Assembly (NCBI RefSeq): GCF_004210215.2
Contig: NZ_CP067394.1
Coordinates: forward strand, 1,612,001-1,676,000
DNA: 64,000 bases
Direction of reading: 5' to 3'
Origin: Cryobacterium sp. SO1
Lineage (GTDB): Bacteria; Actinomycetota; Actinomycetes; Actinomycetales; Microbacteriaceae
In this document: piece after piece, positions 1 through 7,981 of the stretch
Numbering within the stretch: the first letter of the stretch is position 1
Layout of the letters: each line of letters begins with the position of its first letter
Made by a program: the position numbers and the translations under genes
The notes under the pieces: model-generated
Database searches by the model: none
What the model was told of the DNA's origin: nothing
Seen by the model: only the letters and a program-made list of their open reading frames with translations

Positions 1-285
1 GCTGGAGAAGCCGAGGCCGAGAAGGATGCTGGCCAGGATGCCGGCGAGGACACCCGCGACCACGAGGGGCTTGCGTCCGTAGCGGTCGGAGAGGGCGCCG
101 GCCAGCAGGAGACCGGGAACCAGTCCGACGACGTAGAGGCCGAGGAACAGGTCGGCGGTCACGGTGGAGTAGTGGCCCAGGGTCTCGTACATGTGCAACA
201 GCGGGGTGAAGTGGTTGCCACCCCACGCCATCACGAACAGGGCGGGAGCGGCGAGGTGCCAGGGGGCAGTGGTGCGGTCAGTCAT
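1..285 (-). CDS. MFS transporter, N-terminal part (cut by window edge)
   Basis: The reverse strand reads 95 codons from an ATG at 285 and runs off the window. The product begins MTDRTTAPWHL and contains hydrophobic helices followed by GALSDRYGRKPLV, the classic loop 2-3 signature of the major facilitator superfamily. It is therefore an inner-membrane secondary transporter; the substrate cannot be told from this fragment. It starts 16 bases after the stop of the GntR regulator gene on the same strand, so the two probably form an operon in which the regulator controls the transporter, possibly for an organic acid or sugar acid as is common for FCD-type regulators (inference). Confidence 0.85.
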   Translation of the reverse strand, partial: MTDRTTAPWHLAAPALFVMAWGGNHFTPLLHMYETLGHYSTVTADLFLGLYVVGLVPGLLLAGALSDRYGRKPLVVAGVLAGILASILLGLGFSS

Positions 286-301
286 GGTGCTTTCCGGTCG
301 G

Positions 302-988
302 TCAGAGCATCCGGGGCACGCGGTGCCCCGATTCCAGGTGGGCTCGCAGCAACTGTTCGTAGGCGGCGGTGTCGCCGACTCGCAGGTGTTCGGCCAGCAG
401 GCGGTGCTCGGCGATGAGCCTGTCGATGTTGTCGGGGTCGCGCACGGCCACCCTGTGCACCAGCCGTTCCAGCCGGGGGCCGAGGCGGGAGTAGATCTCG
501 TCGATGACGCTGTTGTGGGTCTCGTCGACGATCCGGGAGTGGAACCTGTGGTCGGCGCGGGCGTAGGCCAGGAGATCGCCGGCGGCGGCGGAATCCGTCT
601 GCGCCTGGATCAGGGACTGCAGCTCGGCATCGACGGCGTCGATCCGGCCGGGGCGCTCGCCGAGGAGCTGCACGGCCTTGGTCTCGAGGAGCATGCGCAC
701 CTGCAGGAGCTCGGCGGTCTCGATGTCGTCGACCGCGGTGACGATGGCGCCCTTCTTCGGGAAGAGCCTGAGAAGCCCGGCCGACTCGAGCGTGAGGAAC
801 GCCTCCCGTACCGGCGTGCGGCTGAGCCCGAGCGAGGCGGCGACATCCCCCTCGGTGATGAGAGCACTGGCCGCGAGATCGCCCGAGATGATGGCGTCGG
901 CCACATGGGAGTAGGCACGCTCCGCCGCGGAGGGGCCCGTGCCCCGGGAATTGGAGGCCGGTGAACTGGAGGCCGGTGAGAACTGCAT
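302..988 (-). CDS. GntR/FadR-type transcriptional regulator (FCD domain)
   Basis: The 228-residue product has an N-terminal winged helix-turn-helix (SLGLSRTPVREAFLTLES, around residues 50-75), typical of GntR regulators, followed by an all-helical FCD ligand domain with the metal or ligand residues D..FH (RADHRFHSRIV) and late histidines (AEHRLLAEHL, RAHLESGH). FCD regulators normally bind small carboxylates and repress adjacent catabolic or transport genes. I chose the ATG at 988 (MQFSPASSS); the frame stays open further upstream but that part is low-complexity and overlaps the divergent promoter region. The next gene on the strand is the MFS transporter. A divergent SDR gene begins at 1167. 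Confidence 0.88.
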   Translation of the reverse strand: MQFSPASSSPASNSRGTGPSAAERAYSHVADAIISGDLAASALITEGDVAASLGLSRTPVREAFLTLESAGLLRLFPKKGAIVTAVDDIETAELLQVRMLLETKAVQLLGERPGRIDAVDAELQSLIQAQTDSAAAGDLLAYARADHRFHSRIVDETHNSVIDEIYSRLGPRLERLVHRVAVRDPDNIDRLIAEHRLLAEHLRVGDTAAYEQLLRAHLESGHRVPRML

Positions 989-1166
989 TTCCCTAGCGTA
1001 CCGAGAAAACCGGTTGATAAATGCATCGATAACCTCAACATGGTTCGCGGGCGGCCGCTCGGGGCGCTGGCAGTAGAGTGCAGAGATCGTGAGCCGATGA
1101 TGCCTCGCCCTAAAATCTGCCGACGCGACCCGTGTCGAACCTCCGGCCCGAGTGGAAGAGCATCTG

Positions 1167-2006
1167 ATGAGCGAACGAACCATTGTGATCACCGGCGCCA
1201 GCGACGGCATCGGTGCGGCGGCCGCGCGAGCGTTGGCTGCGGCCGGTGACCGCATCGTCATTGTCGGGCGCTCGCCGCAGAAGACCGAGGCGGTGGCCGC
1301 CGAGATCGGCGCCGACCACTTCATCGCCGACTTCAGCAGACTCGCCGAGGTGCGCACCCTCGCCACCGAACTTCTGAAGCGCTACCAGCGCATCGACGTG
1401 CTGGCCAACAACGCCGGCGGAATCCTGGGTGACCGCGAGGTCACTGTCGACGGCCACGAGAAGACCTTCCAGGTGAACCACCTGGCGCCGTTCCTGCTCA
1501 CCACCCTGATGATGGACCGTCTCCTCGCCAGCCGGGCGTCGGTGATCAACACCTCGAGCGCCGCCAACCGGTTCGGCCACATCGACCTGGACGACCTCGA
1601 GAACGAGCGCAAGTACTCGCCCAACAACGCCTACGGTGACGCGAAGCTGGCGAACATCCTCTTCACCCGGGAATTGCACCGGCGATACAGCTCGCTGGGA
1701 CTCGTCACGGCGGCGTTCCACCCGGGCATCGTGGCAACGAGCTTCTCCACCGAATCCACGAGCATCATGCGGCTGGTGTACCAGACCGCGCTCAAGCGCA
1801 TGCTCATCACGCCGGAGAAGGGCGCGGACACCCTGGTCTGGCTGGCGACCACGGCCGCCGGGGTCGACTGGCAGTCGGGGGAGTTCTACGAGAAGCGCCT
1901 GGTGCACTCCACGAACCGCCAGGCCGCGGATGCCGGCCTCGCGACGGCGCTCTGGGAGCGCAGCATCGACATGGTCGCCTCCGACCTGCTGCCGCAGGGC
2001 AGCTGA
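1167..2006 (+). CDS. Short-chain dehydrogenase/reductase (retinol-dehydrogenase-like)
   Basis: The 279-residue protein has the Rossmann dinucleotide motif TGASDGIG near the N-terminus, NNAG, the catalytic serine region NTSS and the catalytic YGDAK (YxxxK). The extended C-terminus with FHPG and WLATTAAGVDWQSGEFY resembles SDRs of the retinol dehydrogenase/WW-oxidoreductase-like group. It is presumably a cytoplasmic NADP(H)-dependent alcohol/carbonyl oxidoreductase of unknown substrate. The start at 1167 has a good ribosome-binding sequence (GGAAGAG) just upstream; an in-frame GTG at 1152 is the alternative. It is divergent from the GntR-MFS pair and could be part of the same regulon. A palindromic intergenic repeat follows 13 bases after the stop. 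Confidence 0.88.
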   Translation: MSERTIVITGASDGIGAAAARALAAAGDRIVIVGRSPQKTEAVAAEIGADHFIADFSRLAEVRTLATELLKRYQRIDVLANNAGGILGDREVTVDGHEKTFQVNHLAPFLLTTLMMDRLLASRASVINTSSAANRFGHIDLDDLENERKYSPNNAYGDAKLANILFTRELHRRYSSLGLVTAAFHPGIVATSFSTESTSIMRLVYQTALKRMLITPEKGADTLVWLATTAAGVDWQSGEFYEKRLVHSTNRQAADAGLATALWERSIDMVASDLLPQGS

Positions 2007-2018
2007 CCCTGCTCAGCC

Positions 2019-2085
2019 GACTGTTCCCCGTGCGGACATCTGCGCCCGGTGTGCCGGGACCACTTGTCCGCAGCGGCAGCAGTTG
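2019..2085. repeat. Palindromic intergenic repeat, copy A
   Basis: An imperfect inverted repeat with the left arm CTGTTCCCCGTGCGGACA and a right arm containing TTGTCCGC and ending in CAGCAGTT. The centre is a CCGG/CCGG core. It is one of five related elements here (see also 41884, 42500, 43126, 58117) and begins 13 bases after the SDR stop codon. It may act as a hairpin at the mRNA 3' end or be a REP-type mobile repeat. The right arm of this copy is degenerate. Confidence 0.75.
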
Positions 2086-2113
2086 CGCCGGGGGAGGCCG
2101 GGGAGGCCGGGTC

Positions 2114-2434
2114 AGGGGATCTTGGTCAGGGCCGTAAACGACATGGTGGCCGACTGGCCGCTTGGCAGGTCTGGTAGAGCAGGTCGAAGCCGTGGGGGAG
2201 TCAGCGGTGCTGTTGCGGTCCGCGTTGAGCATGGCCACGATGCCGTCCACCGGGTAGGTGCCGGCGTGCACACCGGTGAGGGTGATCACGGTGCCGGCGT
2301 CATCAGGGGAGTCCTTGCCGCCGCACGACCGGGGCTCGGCGATGGTCGGCACGTCCCGGTAGCGCGGTCACGTCCACGGAACCGATGCACTCGTCGAGCT
2401 CCGGAGTCCAGCCGGTTGCGTGCAGGTTGTTGGA
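2114..2434 (-). pseudogene. Decayed C-terminal domain of a secreted or membrane-anchored protein
   Basis: Directly after the amber stop of the gene at 2435-3028 the same reverse frame continues as SNNLHATGWTPELDECIGSV. It then needs a frame change to read IAEPRSCGGKDSPDDAGTV and YPVDGIVAMLNADRNS, another to read HGFDLLYQTC, and another to end SGQSATMSFTALTKIP. Stitched together this looks like one beta-rich domain with three cysteines. The simplest reading is a gene that lost its 3' half to one nonsense change and at least two or three indels. No family name is recognised with certainty. Sequencing errors could mimic this, but four independent events make that less likely. Confidence 0.55.
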
Positions 2435-3028
2435 CTAGCGCCCGCGCAGGATCCGGTCCTCCTCGGCCTGCCACGCGGCCATGGCCGTCGTGACGGCAGC
2501 CACCGGAGCGGCCAGGTCCCCGGCGACGCCGTCGACGCCCTCGGCGGCACCGAAATCGAACGCTGACAGGGCGCGGGCATTCTCGCGGACCCCGGCGCCC
2601 AGCTCGAAGAGGGCGGGTGCAGCGCTCCCGGCCGCCGCGGTGCTCTGGGCTGCCGTGAGCTCCTGCGCGGCGGCGCTCAGCCGGGCGGTCGCGGCGTCGA
2701 TCGCGTCGGCCAGCTCGAGCCGGGGCTGTTCGGTGAGCACCCTGCCCTCGCTCGCGGCCAGGAGGGCGATCGCCTCGTCGAGGGAGGTCTCCCCGTCGGT
2801 GACGGTCTGCACCGCCCGAGCCTGGTCGCTCTGGAAGAGGGCGGCCGCGGCAGCGTAGTCACCCTGGGCCGCCGCCAGGGACACCCCGCGCACGACCAGG
2901 ACGACGGCCAGCACGAGTACGACGGCGGCCGCGGCCACGATCACCCGGGCCCGGTTGCCCGAGAGCCGCCATACCGAAGACAGGCGCGGGCGCGGCGAAT
3001 TCGGCGTTTCTGCTGAAATTCGTGCCAC
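2435..3028 (-). CDS. Single-pass membrane protein with Ala-rich helical exterior (probably truncated)
   Basis: The 197-residue product starts at a GTG (MARISAETPN), has a basic stretch, one transmembrane helix (about residues 28-48) and an alanine-rich, probably helical or coiled extracytoplasmic region with heptad-like Ala/Leu/Glu spacing. I do not recognise a family. It may originally have been longer: past the amber stop the same frame carries a credible cysteine-containing sequence that then breaks up. If so, this is the surviving N-terminal half of a cell-surface protein. Its start region faces two tandem palindromes at 3090-3124. Confidence 0.55.
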   Translation of the reverse strand: MARISAETPNSPRPRLSSVWRLSGNRARVIVAAAAVVLVLAVVLVVRGVSLAAAQGDYAAAAALFQSDQARAVQTVTDGETSLDEAIALLAASEGRVLTEQPRLELADAIDAATARLSAAAQELTAAQSTAAAGSAAPALFELGAGVRENARALSAFDFGAAEGVDGVAGDLAAPVAAVTTAMAAWQAEEDRILRGR

Positions 3029-3089
3029 CCCCGGTGCAAGTTTGTGCCGGTCGTGTCGCCGTCACATGAATTGAAATACTACCGACTGG

Positions 3090-3124
3090 GTGTTGCCAAC
3101 ACACCGATTGGGTGTTGCCAACAC
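3090..3124. promoter_or_regulatory. Two tandem palindromes, candidate operator pair
   Basis: GTGTTGCCAACAC occurs at 3090-3102 and again at 3112-3124. Each copy is an inverted repeat (GTGTTG/CAACAC around one central base), and the two are exactly 22 bp apart, i.e. two helical turns, within a longer direct repeat. They lie between the divergent membrane-protein gene (start 3028) and the DUF72 remnant (start 3129). This geometry is what cooperative dimeric repressors use; the regulator is unknown. Confidence 0.5.
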
Positions 3125-3128
3125 ACTG

Positions 3129-3595
3129 ATGATTCACATCGGCACCTCGAGCTGGAGCTATGACCACTGGGGGAACGTGCCTTATCCCGCTGGCCTGCCC
3201 GCGGCGAAACGGCTGGCCCGTTCGGTGGGGCCTTCGACGCCGTCGAGCTCAACGCGAGCCTCTGCCGGTGGCCGCGTCCGGCCGTGTTCGAAAGCTGGCA
3301 CCGCCGGCTGCCGCCGGGTTTTGTGATGTCGGTGAAGGCGCCGCGGGGCCTGACCCACGCGAAGAAGCGCTACGCGCCCGAGACGAACGCGCCTTTGGTG
3401 AAGCTGCGGCTGCACGGTCCGGCGCACGATGCTCTCTCCGCAGGTTCGTTTGCCGACGCCGACCTGCGGTGGTGGGCCCACCGCATCCGCGAGTGACAGG
3501 CCGATGGGAGGGAGGTCTTCGCCTATTTCAACAACGACGGCGATGGCAACTCGATGCGGAAGGCGTGGACGCTGCGTGCGGAGCCGGGGATGTGA
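3129..3595 (+). pseudogene. DUF72 (YecE-like) gene, frameshifted and internally deleted
   Basis: The ATG at 3129 starts MIHIGTSSWSYDHWGNV, a typical DUF72 N-terminus. After about residue 30 the frame is lost, and the family sequence resumes in another frame as FDAVELNAS, RWPRPAVFESWHRRLPPGF and VMSVKAPRGLTHAKK. The middle of the family (the rest of the TIM-barrel-like domain) is missing, an in-frame TGA follows RWWAHRIRE, and the family C-terminus continues after it as GREVFAYFNNDGDGN. One frameshift, one deletion and one nonsense codon make a functional product very unlikely. Intact DUF72 proteins are about 240-300 residues and of unclear function. Confidence 0.75.
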
Positions 3596-3798
3596 CAAAA
3601 GGCGCATAAGGCCCCTAGCGCTCGGAGCGAGGGTGAGATATGCAAAGCGGTGACAGCGTGCAGAAATGCACCGTGGAGCGTGCCAAAGCGCAGGTCACCC
3701 TGAGAGCACCCGCATAGAATTGTGGCCCCGGGCGCGATCTGACGAGTCAGCGTGCCATTGAGGCACCGGCAGAAGGTGCGTTTCAAACAGAGGTAGTC

Positions 3799-5187
3799 AT
3801 GACAGAGACCCACGTCGCGTCCGCAGTTGTCACCGAACTCACCGCCGTGCTCTCCAGCGCACAGATCGTGACGGGCCCCCGCACCGAGAGCAACCGGCGC
3901 GACCAGTCGGAGGGCACCCTGAGCGGCGAGCCTCTCGCCGTGGTCTTCCCCGCCAGCACCGAGGAGGTCGCCGCCGTCGTCACGATCGCGGCCGCCCACC
4001 GCATCCCGATCGTGCCCCAGGGAGCCCGCACGGGCTTGGCCGGCGGGGCGAACTCCATCGAGGGCGCCATCGTACTCAGCACCACCAGGCTCAAGAAGAT
4101 CCTCGTCGTCGACGCCGCGAATCAGACCGCGACCGTGCAGGCCGGTGTGCGCACGATCGCGCTGGCCCGTGCGGCCGAGGCCGTCGACCTGTTCTATCCG
4201 CCGGACCCCGGCTCGTGGCGCGCCTCGACCATCGGCGGCAACGTGGCCACCAATGCCGGCGGGATGCTGTGCGTCAAGTACGGCGTGACCGGCAACTTCG
4301 TGCGCCAGCTCACCGTAGTGCTCGCCGACGGGTCGATCGTGCACACCGGCCAGCGCACCATCAAGGGCGTCGCCGGCTACAACCTCACCGCACTGCTGGT
4401 GGGCTCGGAAGGGACGCTCGGGATCATCACCGAGATCACCGTGGGCCTCCTGCCCAAACCCGGCAGCCCCTCGGGCGTCGCGGCGACCTTCGCCGATGTC
4501 GACGATGCCCTGGCGGCCGCCAACGCCATCGTCGCCGGCGATCGCCGGCCGAGCGTGCTGGAGTTTCTCGACGGTGCCTGCATCGCCGCCATCAACGCCT
4601 TCGATCCGGCCTCGACACTGCCTTCCGGCGCCGGCGCGCTTCTGCTCGTGCAGTCCGACCAGATCGGTCAGGCCCACGACGACGTCGAGGTCTACGCCAG
4701 GATGTTGCGCGCCGGGGGAGCCGCGGAGGTCACCATCGCGCACGACACCGAGTCGCTCGATCAACTGATGAGCGCACGACGACTGCTGCACCCGGCCGTG
4801 CAGGCCGTGCGCGGCGGCTGCCTTAACGAGGACATCACGGTGCCGCGTTCCCAGCTGCCCGCCCTGCTCACGGGCCTCGCCGAGATCTCGCTGGAGCTCG
4901 ACGTGCCGATCAGCACCGGCGGTCACATCGGAGACGGCAATCTGCATCCAGTGATCGGCTACGACCCCGAGGTGCCCGGCGAGATCGACAAGGCCCATGC
5001 CGCGTTCGCGAGGGTGATCGACCTGGCCATCTCACTCGATGGTTCGGCCTCGGGGGAGCATGGCATCGGCGTGCTCAAGCGGGCGCACCTCGACGACGAG
5101 CTCGGCCCGGTGCTGCGTGACCTGCAACTGCGCGTGAAGGCCGCCTTCGACCCGCACTCGATCCTCAACCCCGGCAAGAAGCTCTAG
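3799..5187 (+). CDS. FAD-linked oxidase, glycolate/D-lactate dehydrogenase family (GlcD-like)
   Basis: The 462-residue protein has the PCMH-type FAD-binding half (VPQGARTGLAGGAN; IGGNVATNAGG; VKYG; GYNLTALLVGSEGTLGIIT) and the FAD-oxidase C-terminal half with GGHIGDGNLHPV, SGEHGIGVLKR and the closing FDPHSILNPGK. These are hallmarks of GlcD/DLD-type enzymes that oxidise 2-hydroxy acids such as glycolate, D-lactate or D-2-hydroxyglutarate and pass electrons to a carrier or quinone. The specific substrate is not decided. It stands alone: the upstream 200 bases hold no gene, and no glcE/glcF partners follow, which favours a single-subunit D-lactate- or D-2-hydroxyglutarate-dehydrogenase-like role. 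Confidence 0.9.
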   Translation: MTETHVASAVVTELTAVLSSAQIVTGPRTESNRRDQSEGTLSGEPLAVVFPASTEEVAAVVTIAAAHRIPIVPQGARTGLAGGANSIEGAIVLSTTRLKKILVVDAANQTATVQAGVRTIALARAAEAVDLFYPPDPGSWRASTIGGNVATNAGGMLCVKYGVTGNFVRQLTVVLADGSIVHTGQRTIKGVAGYNLTALLVGSEGTLGIITEITVGLLPKPGSPSGVAATFADVDDALAAANAIVAGDRRPSVLEFLDGACIAAINAFDPASTLPSGAGALLLVQSDQIGQAHDDVEVYARMLRAGGAAEVTIAHDTESLDQLMSARRLLHPAVQAVRGGCLNEDITVPRSQLPALLTGLAEISLELDVPISTGGHIGDGNLHPVIGYDPEVPGEIDKAHAAFARVIDLAISLDGSASGEHGIGVLKRAHLDDELGPVLRDLQLRVKAAFDPHSILNPGKKL

Positions 5188-5418
5188 GTCCGCGGCCCGG
5201 TCGGCCCGCTCGCTCGATCGCGTGGCGTGGCCAGGAACGGCTCGGCCCGGCCCGGCCCATCGCCGTCGGACACCCCTGTCGACGCCGCCCTGATCCTGTC
5301 GAGGCAGACCCAGTGCGCCGACCCCGGGAAGGCACCGTCCTGCTGCTCGAGCGTGTCGAGACGCCGCGAGCCGCCCACTCGAGCGTCGGAAATACTTCTG
5401 AAACTCCCTTGTGAAAAA

Positions 5419-5454
5419 CTTGACATTATCTCACATTTATCTCTGATTTGTGAG
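5419..5454 (+). promoter_or_regulatory. Candidate promoter with embedded palindrome upstream of HNH gene
   Basis: A consensus -35 hexamer TTGACA sits at 5419-5424. TCTCACA (5428-5434) and TGTGAGA (5448-5454) form a perfect 7-bp inverted repeat with a 13-bp spacer, covering the region where the -10 element must be (the best -10 candidates, near 5441-5448, are weak). The downstream ATG is at 5466, so the leader would be very short or absent. A repressor bound here would occlude the promoter. Confidence 0.5.
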
Positions 5455-5465
5455 AGAATGGGGTT

Positions 5466-7448
5466 ATGGATGACGAGCTACTTGGCTCCACCGCACCGAC
5501 GGGAACTCCTCCCGCCGGCCCGAATCTCCACGACTGGAACACCGCTCTGGCCGCTCCGGCGCCGGATGTCACTGGGCTGGATCATGCGGGGCTGGATCAT
5601 GCGGGGCTGGATCATGCGGGCCCGGATGCTGCCAACCTAGGCGGCGCCACCGACGCCGAGCCAGGCGTTGAGGCCGGCGGGCTGTGCAACCCTGAGTCCG
5701 GTGCCGACGCCGGCAGGCCGGGCCGCACTCGTGCTCATGGGTCGCGGGGCACTCATCCCGGTCAGCCGCGGAGTGGCCCGAGCGTGGGGCAGCCCGTGTG
5801 GCGGGATCCGGCGGAGCTTCCCGGGGTTCAACATGCTCACACGGGTGCGTTCGGTGACAAACTCCGGGTCCTCGAAGACGCCGCGGGGATGGTGCAGGCC
5901 GTGCTGGCGTCGATCGACCTGGACGCTCTCAGCGACGCGGAGGTGGTGGCGTTCACCCAGATGGTCGAACACGCCGGGCGTCCCGTGGACGCGGCGCGGA
6001 TCGGTGCGGCGACCGTGGTCGGCTACCGGTCCCGGCCCGGGCTGGGCCGGGACTCGATGGCCTGGCGGTTGGGCGCGTCACACCAAAACGACCTGCTCAC
6101 CCGGCTGACCCTCGCGTCACGGCAGGAGATGAAACGGCGCCTGGCGTTGGGCGAGAAGGTCGCCCCGAGAGTCCTGGGCGGTCAGGTCCTCGAGCCGGAA
6201 TTCCCCGCGGTCGCCGCCGCGCTCACAGCCGGCGAACTCGGGGTAGATGCAGCGGAGGCCATCGTGAAAGGGCTGACCGACTACAAGGTGCACGGCCGCT
6301 TCGACGCCGACCAGGCCGACGTCGAATCCGCCGAGATCACCCTCGTCGAACGGGCCACCGGGTCGGTCTTCGACCGCATCCCCGGCCCTGGCTACCCGAA
6401 CACCGGGACGGACTCAGGCCCGGACACCGATACAGGCACGGGCACCGGCACAGGCACCGGCACAGGCACAGGCACAGGCACCGACGCTGAGTCCGGCGCT
6501 GATGGTTACCGCACCGGGTTCACCGGTCCGATCCGCCGGCTCCGTGACTCCGACGGGTTCACCTACCCGGCCGATGACCTCCGACCCCTGGCCGTTCGGA
6601 TGCAAGCGCTGCTCAACCCCGACGGGCTCGCCCCGAACGAGACCACCCTCGAAGCCAGATCGACCCTCTCGTTCGGTGAGCTCACCCGGGGCCTCCACCC
6701 GCTCCGCGGTGGCGTGACGCCGGAGTTGAAGGGTGTGATCCAGAACCTGTTCAACACCTTCCAATCCGCCCGCTCCGCACCCGCCTTCCCCTCCGCCGAG
6801 GAACAACGGCGCATCGAGGCCGGAGAGTTGGTGCCGGGCGAGCTGATCGACGAACGCACCGGCGGCGAAAAGCGCGCCGACATCCTCCGCGGCATCCTGG
6901 TCCAGGTCGCCCAAGACCCCCGCACCCCCACCATGGGCGGCATGCCACCCACCGTGATGGTGCACGTGAACGCGGCCGACCTGCTCAAGCAGGCCGGGGT
7001 GGGCTGGATCGACGGGGTCGACGGGCCGATCTCGATGAGAACCATCACCCAGATGATCGACAACGGCGGCTTCCAACCCATCTTCTTCGGCAGCACCGGC
7101 GCCGTCCTCGGCCTGGGCAGCAAGGCCCGCTGTTTCAGCCCGATGCAACGCAAAATGATCACCGCCAGAGACGGCGGCTGCATCATCCCGGGCTGCGACT
7201 GCCCACCCCAATGGACCGAAGTGCACCACGTCACCCCCTGGCAAACCGGCGGCAAAACCACCGTGTCCAACGGGGTGCTGCTCTGCTGGTACCACCACCA
7301 CACCATCACCACCGCCGGATGGAAGATCCGGATGGTCGCCGGGCTACCCCAGGTGAAAGCACCACTCTGGATCGACCCGACCGGGAAATGGCGCACACCC
7401 GAAAAACACCGCGCCCACGACCCCGAAACCCGACGGCAGGACGAGTAG
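5466..7448 (+). CDS. DUF222/13E12-family HNH endonuclease-like protein
   Basis: The 660-residue protein has an N-terminal low-complexity region containing three GLDHA-type pentapeptides, a long helical DUF222 (13E12 repeat family) region, a second low-complexity tract of GT dipeptides near residues 318-335, and a C-terminal HNH nuclease domain: CIIPGCDCPPQWTEVHHV (Cys pair and HH), then SNGVLLCWYHHHTI. These proteins are numerous in Microbacteriaceae and mycobacteria; their role is unknown, with mobile-element or DNA-processing ideas in circulation. The start is just after a TTGACA/palindrome promoter candidate. The tandem DNA repeats inside the gene suggest slippage-driven length variation. 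Confidence 0.9.
   Translation: MDDELLGSTAPTGTPPAGPNLHDWNTALAAPAPDVTGLDHAGLDHAGLDHAGPDAANLGGATDAEPGVEAGGLCNPESGADAGRPGRTRAHGSRGTHPGQPRSGPSVGQPVWRDPAELPGVQHAHTGAFGDKLRVLEDAAGMVQAVLASIDLDALSDAEVVAFTQMVEHAGRPVDAARIGAATVVGYRSRPGLGRDSMAWRLGASHQNDLLTRLTLASRQEMKRRLALGEKVAPRVLGGQVLEPEFPAVAAALTAGELGVDAAEAIVKGLTDYKVHGRFDADQADVESAEITLVERATGSVFDRIPGPGYPNTGTDSGPDTDTGTGTGTGTGTGTGTGTDAESGADGYRTGFTGPIRRLRDSDGFTYPADDLRPLAVRMQALLNPDGLAPNETTLEARSTLSFGELTRGLHPLRGGVTPELKGVIQNLFNTFQSARSAPAFPSAEEQRRIEAGELVPGELIDERTGGEKRADILRGILVQVAQDPRTPTMGGMPPTVMVHVNAADLLKQAGVGWIDGVDGPISMRTITQMIDNGGFQPIFFGSTGAVLGLGSKARCFSPMQRKMITARDGGCIIPGCDCPPQWTEVHHVTPWQTGGKTTVSNGVLLCWYHHHTITTAGWKIRMVAGLPQVKAPLWIDPTGKWRTPEKHRAHDPETRRQDE
5574..5618 (+). 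repeat. Three 15-bp tandem repeats inside the HNH gene
   Basis: GGGCTGGATCATGCG is repeated three times without interruption, in frame, giving the GLDHA pentapeptides. A fourth, diverged unit follows. Being a multiple of three, it can change copy number without breaking the reading frame. Confidence 0.9.
6431..6480 (+). repeat. Six-base microsatellite inside the HNH gene
   Basis: A run of GGCACA/GGCACC/GGCACG hexamers encodes alternating Gly-Thr. It separates the DUF222 region from the second conserved half and can expand or shrink in frame. Confidence 0.85.
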
Positions 7449-7468
7449 ACCGGCGGTGAGGGCGGGTG

Positions 7469-7546
7469 GACCCGATGGCAAGACCCGATGGCAAGACCCG
7501 ATGGCTGGACCCGATGGCTGGACCCGATGGCTGGACCCGATGGCAC
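7469..7546 (+). repeat. Six 13-bp tandem repeats after the HNH gene
   Basis: GACCCGATGGCAA (two copies), GACCCGATGGCTG (three copies) and a final GACCCGATGGCAC are head-to-tail from 20 bases after the HNH stop. There is no spacer variation, so it is not CRISPR-like. Between 7547 and 7726 I see no gene, only the leader of the next cassette. Confidence 0.9.
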
Positions 7547-7726
7547 TTCGAGTAGACCCGCCAGATCGGTACCTGAGGTTCCGCTGCTCCCTGGGCGGTT
7601 TCGGGGCCGCCAGAGGGCATTTTCGGCTGGAGTATTTCGGGCTGGAGTACTGCCATCCGGGCCGCCCGCGTCGTACTATCGCCTTGGGTGTCAGCTGACG
7701 CCCGGTTACGGCTACGGAGGTACGCA

Positions 7727-7981
7727 GTGGGCATCAATGACGACGACATCACCACATCCGGCGCGGATTCGAACGAGGGCACTGCCGACGGTGGTGCCAA
7801 CCAGGCAGGCCACGACGGCGGTGCGGACGGCACCGCGGACGCCGGCGAGGGCACCGCTGACGGCGGCGCGAACCCGGCTGGCCACGACGGCGGTGCCGAT
7901 GGCTCCGCCTCGAGTGAGGGCACCGCAGACGGCGGCGCCAACCCCGAAGGCCACGACGGCGGCGCCGACGGAACTGCCTGA
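7727..7981 (+). CDS. Small acidic Gly/Asp/His peptide with three 19-residue repeats (putative precursor or substrate peptide)
   Basis: Starting at a GTG with a GGAGG ribosome-binding site six bases upstream, the 84-residue product reads MGINDDDITT followed by three near-identical units: residues 17-35, 41-59 and 64-82, each like EGTADGGANPAGHDGGADG. Each unit holds one Asn, one His and several Asp residues in a Gly/Ala background; there are no Cys, aromatic or hydrophobic stretches. The N-terminal DDDITT segment is distinct from the repeats, a leader-plus-repeated-core arrangement. I think similar actinobacterial peptides have been labelled BatC in databases, but I am not certain. The stop TGA overlaps the ATG of the oxygenase gene by one base, so the two are translationally coupled. 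A role as the oxygenase substrate is inference. Confidence 0.75.
   Translation: MGINDDDITTSGADSNEGTADGGANQAGHDGGADGTADAGEGTADGGANPAGHDGGADGSASSEGTADGGANPEGHDGGADGTA

Noticed and set aside
7469..7546. Possible iterons of a replication origin
   Set aside because: Direct 13-bp repeats are present but there is no rep gene, DnaA box cluster or AT-rich segment next to them.
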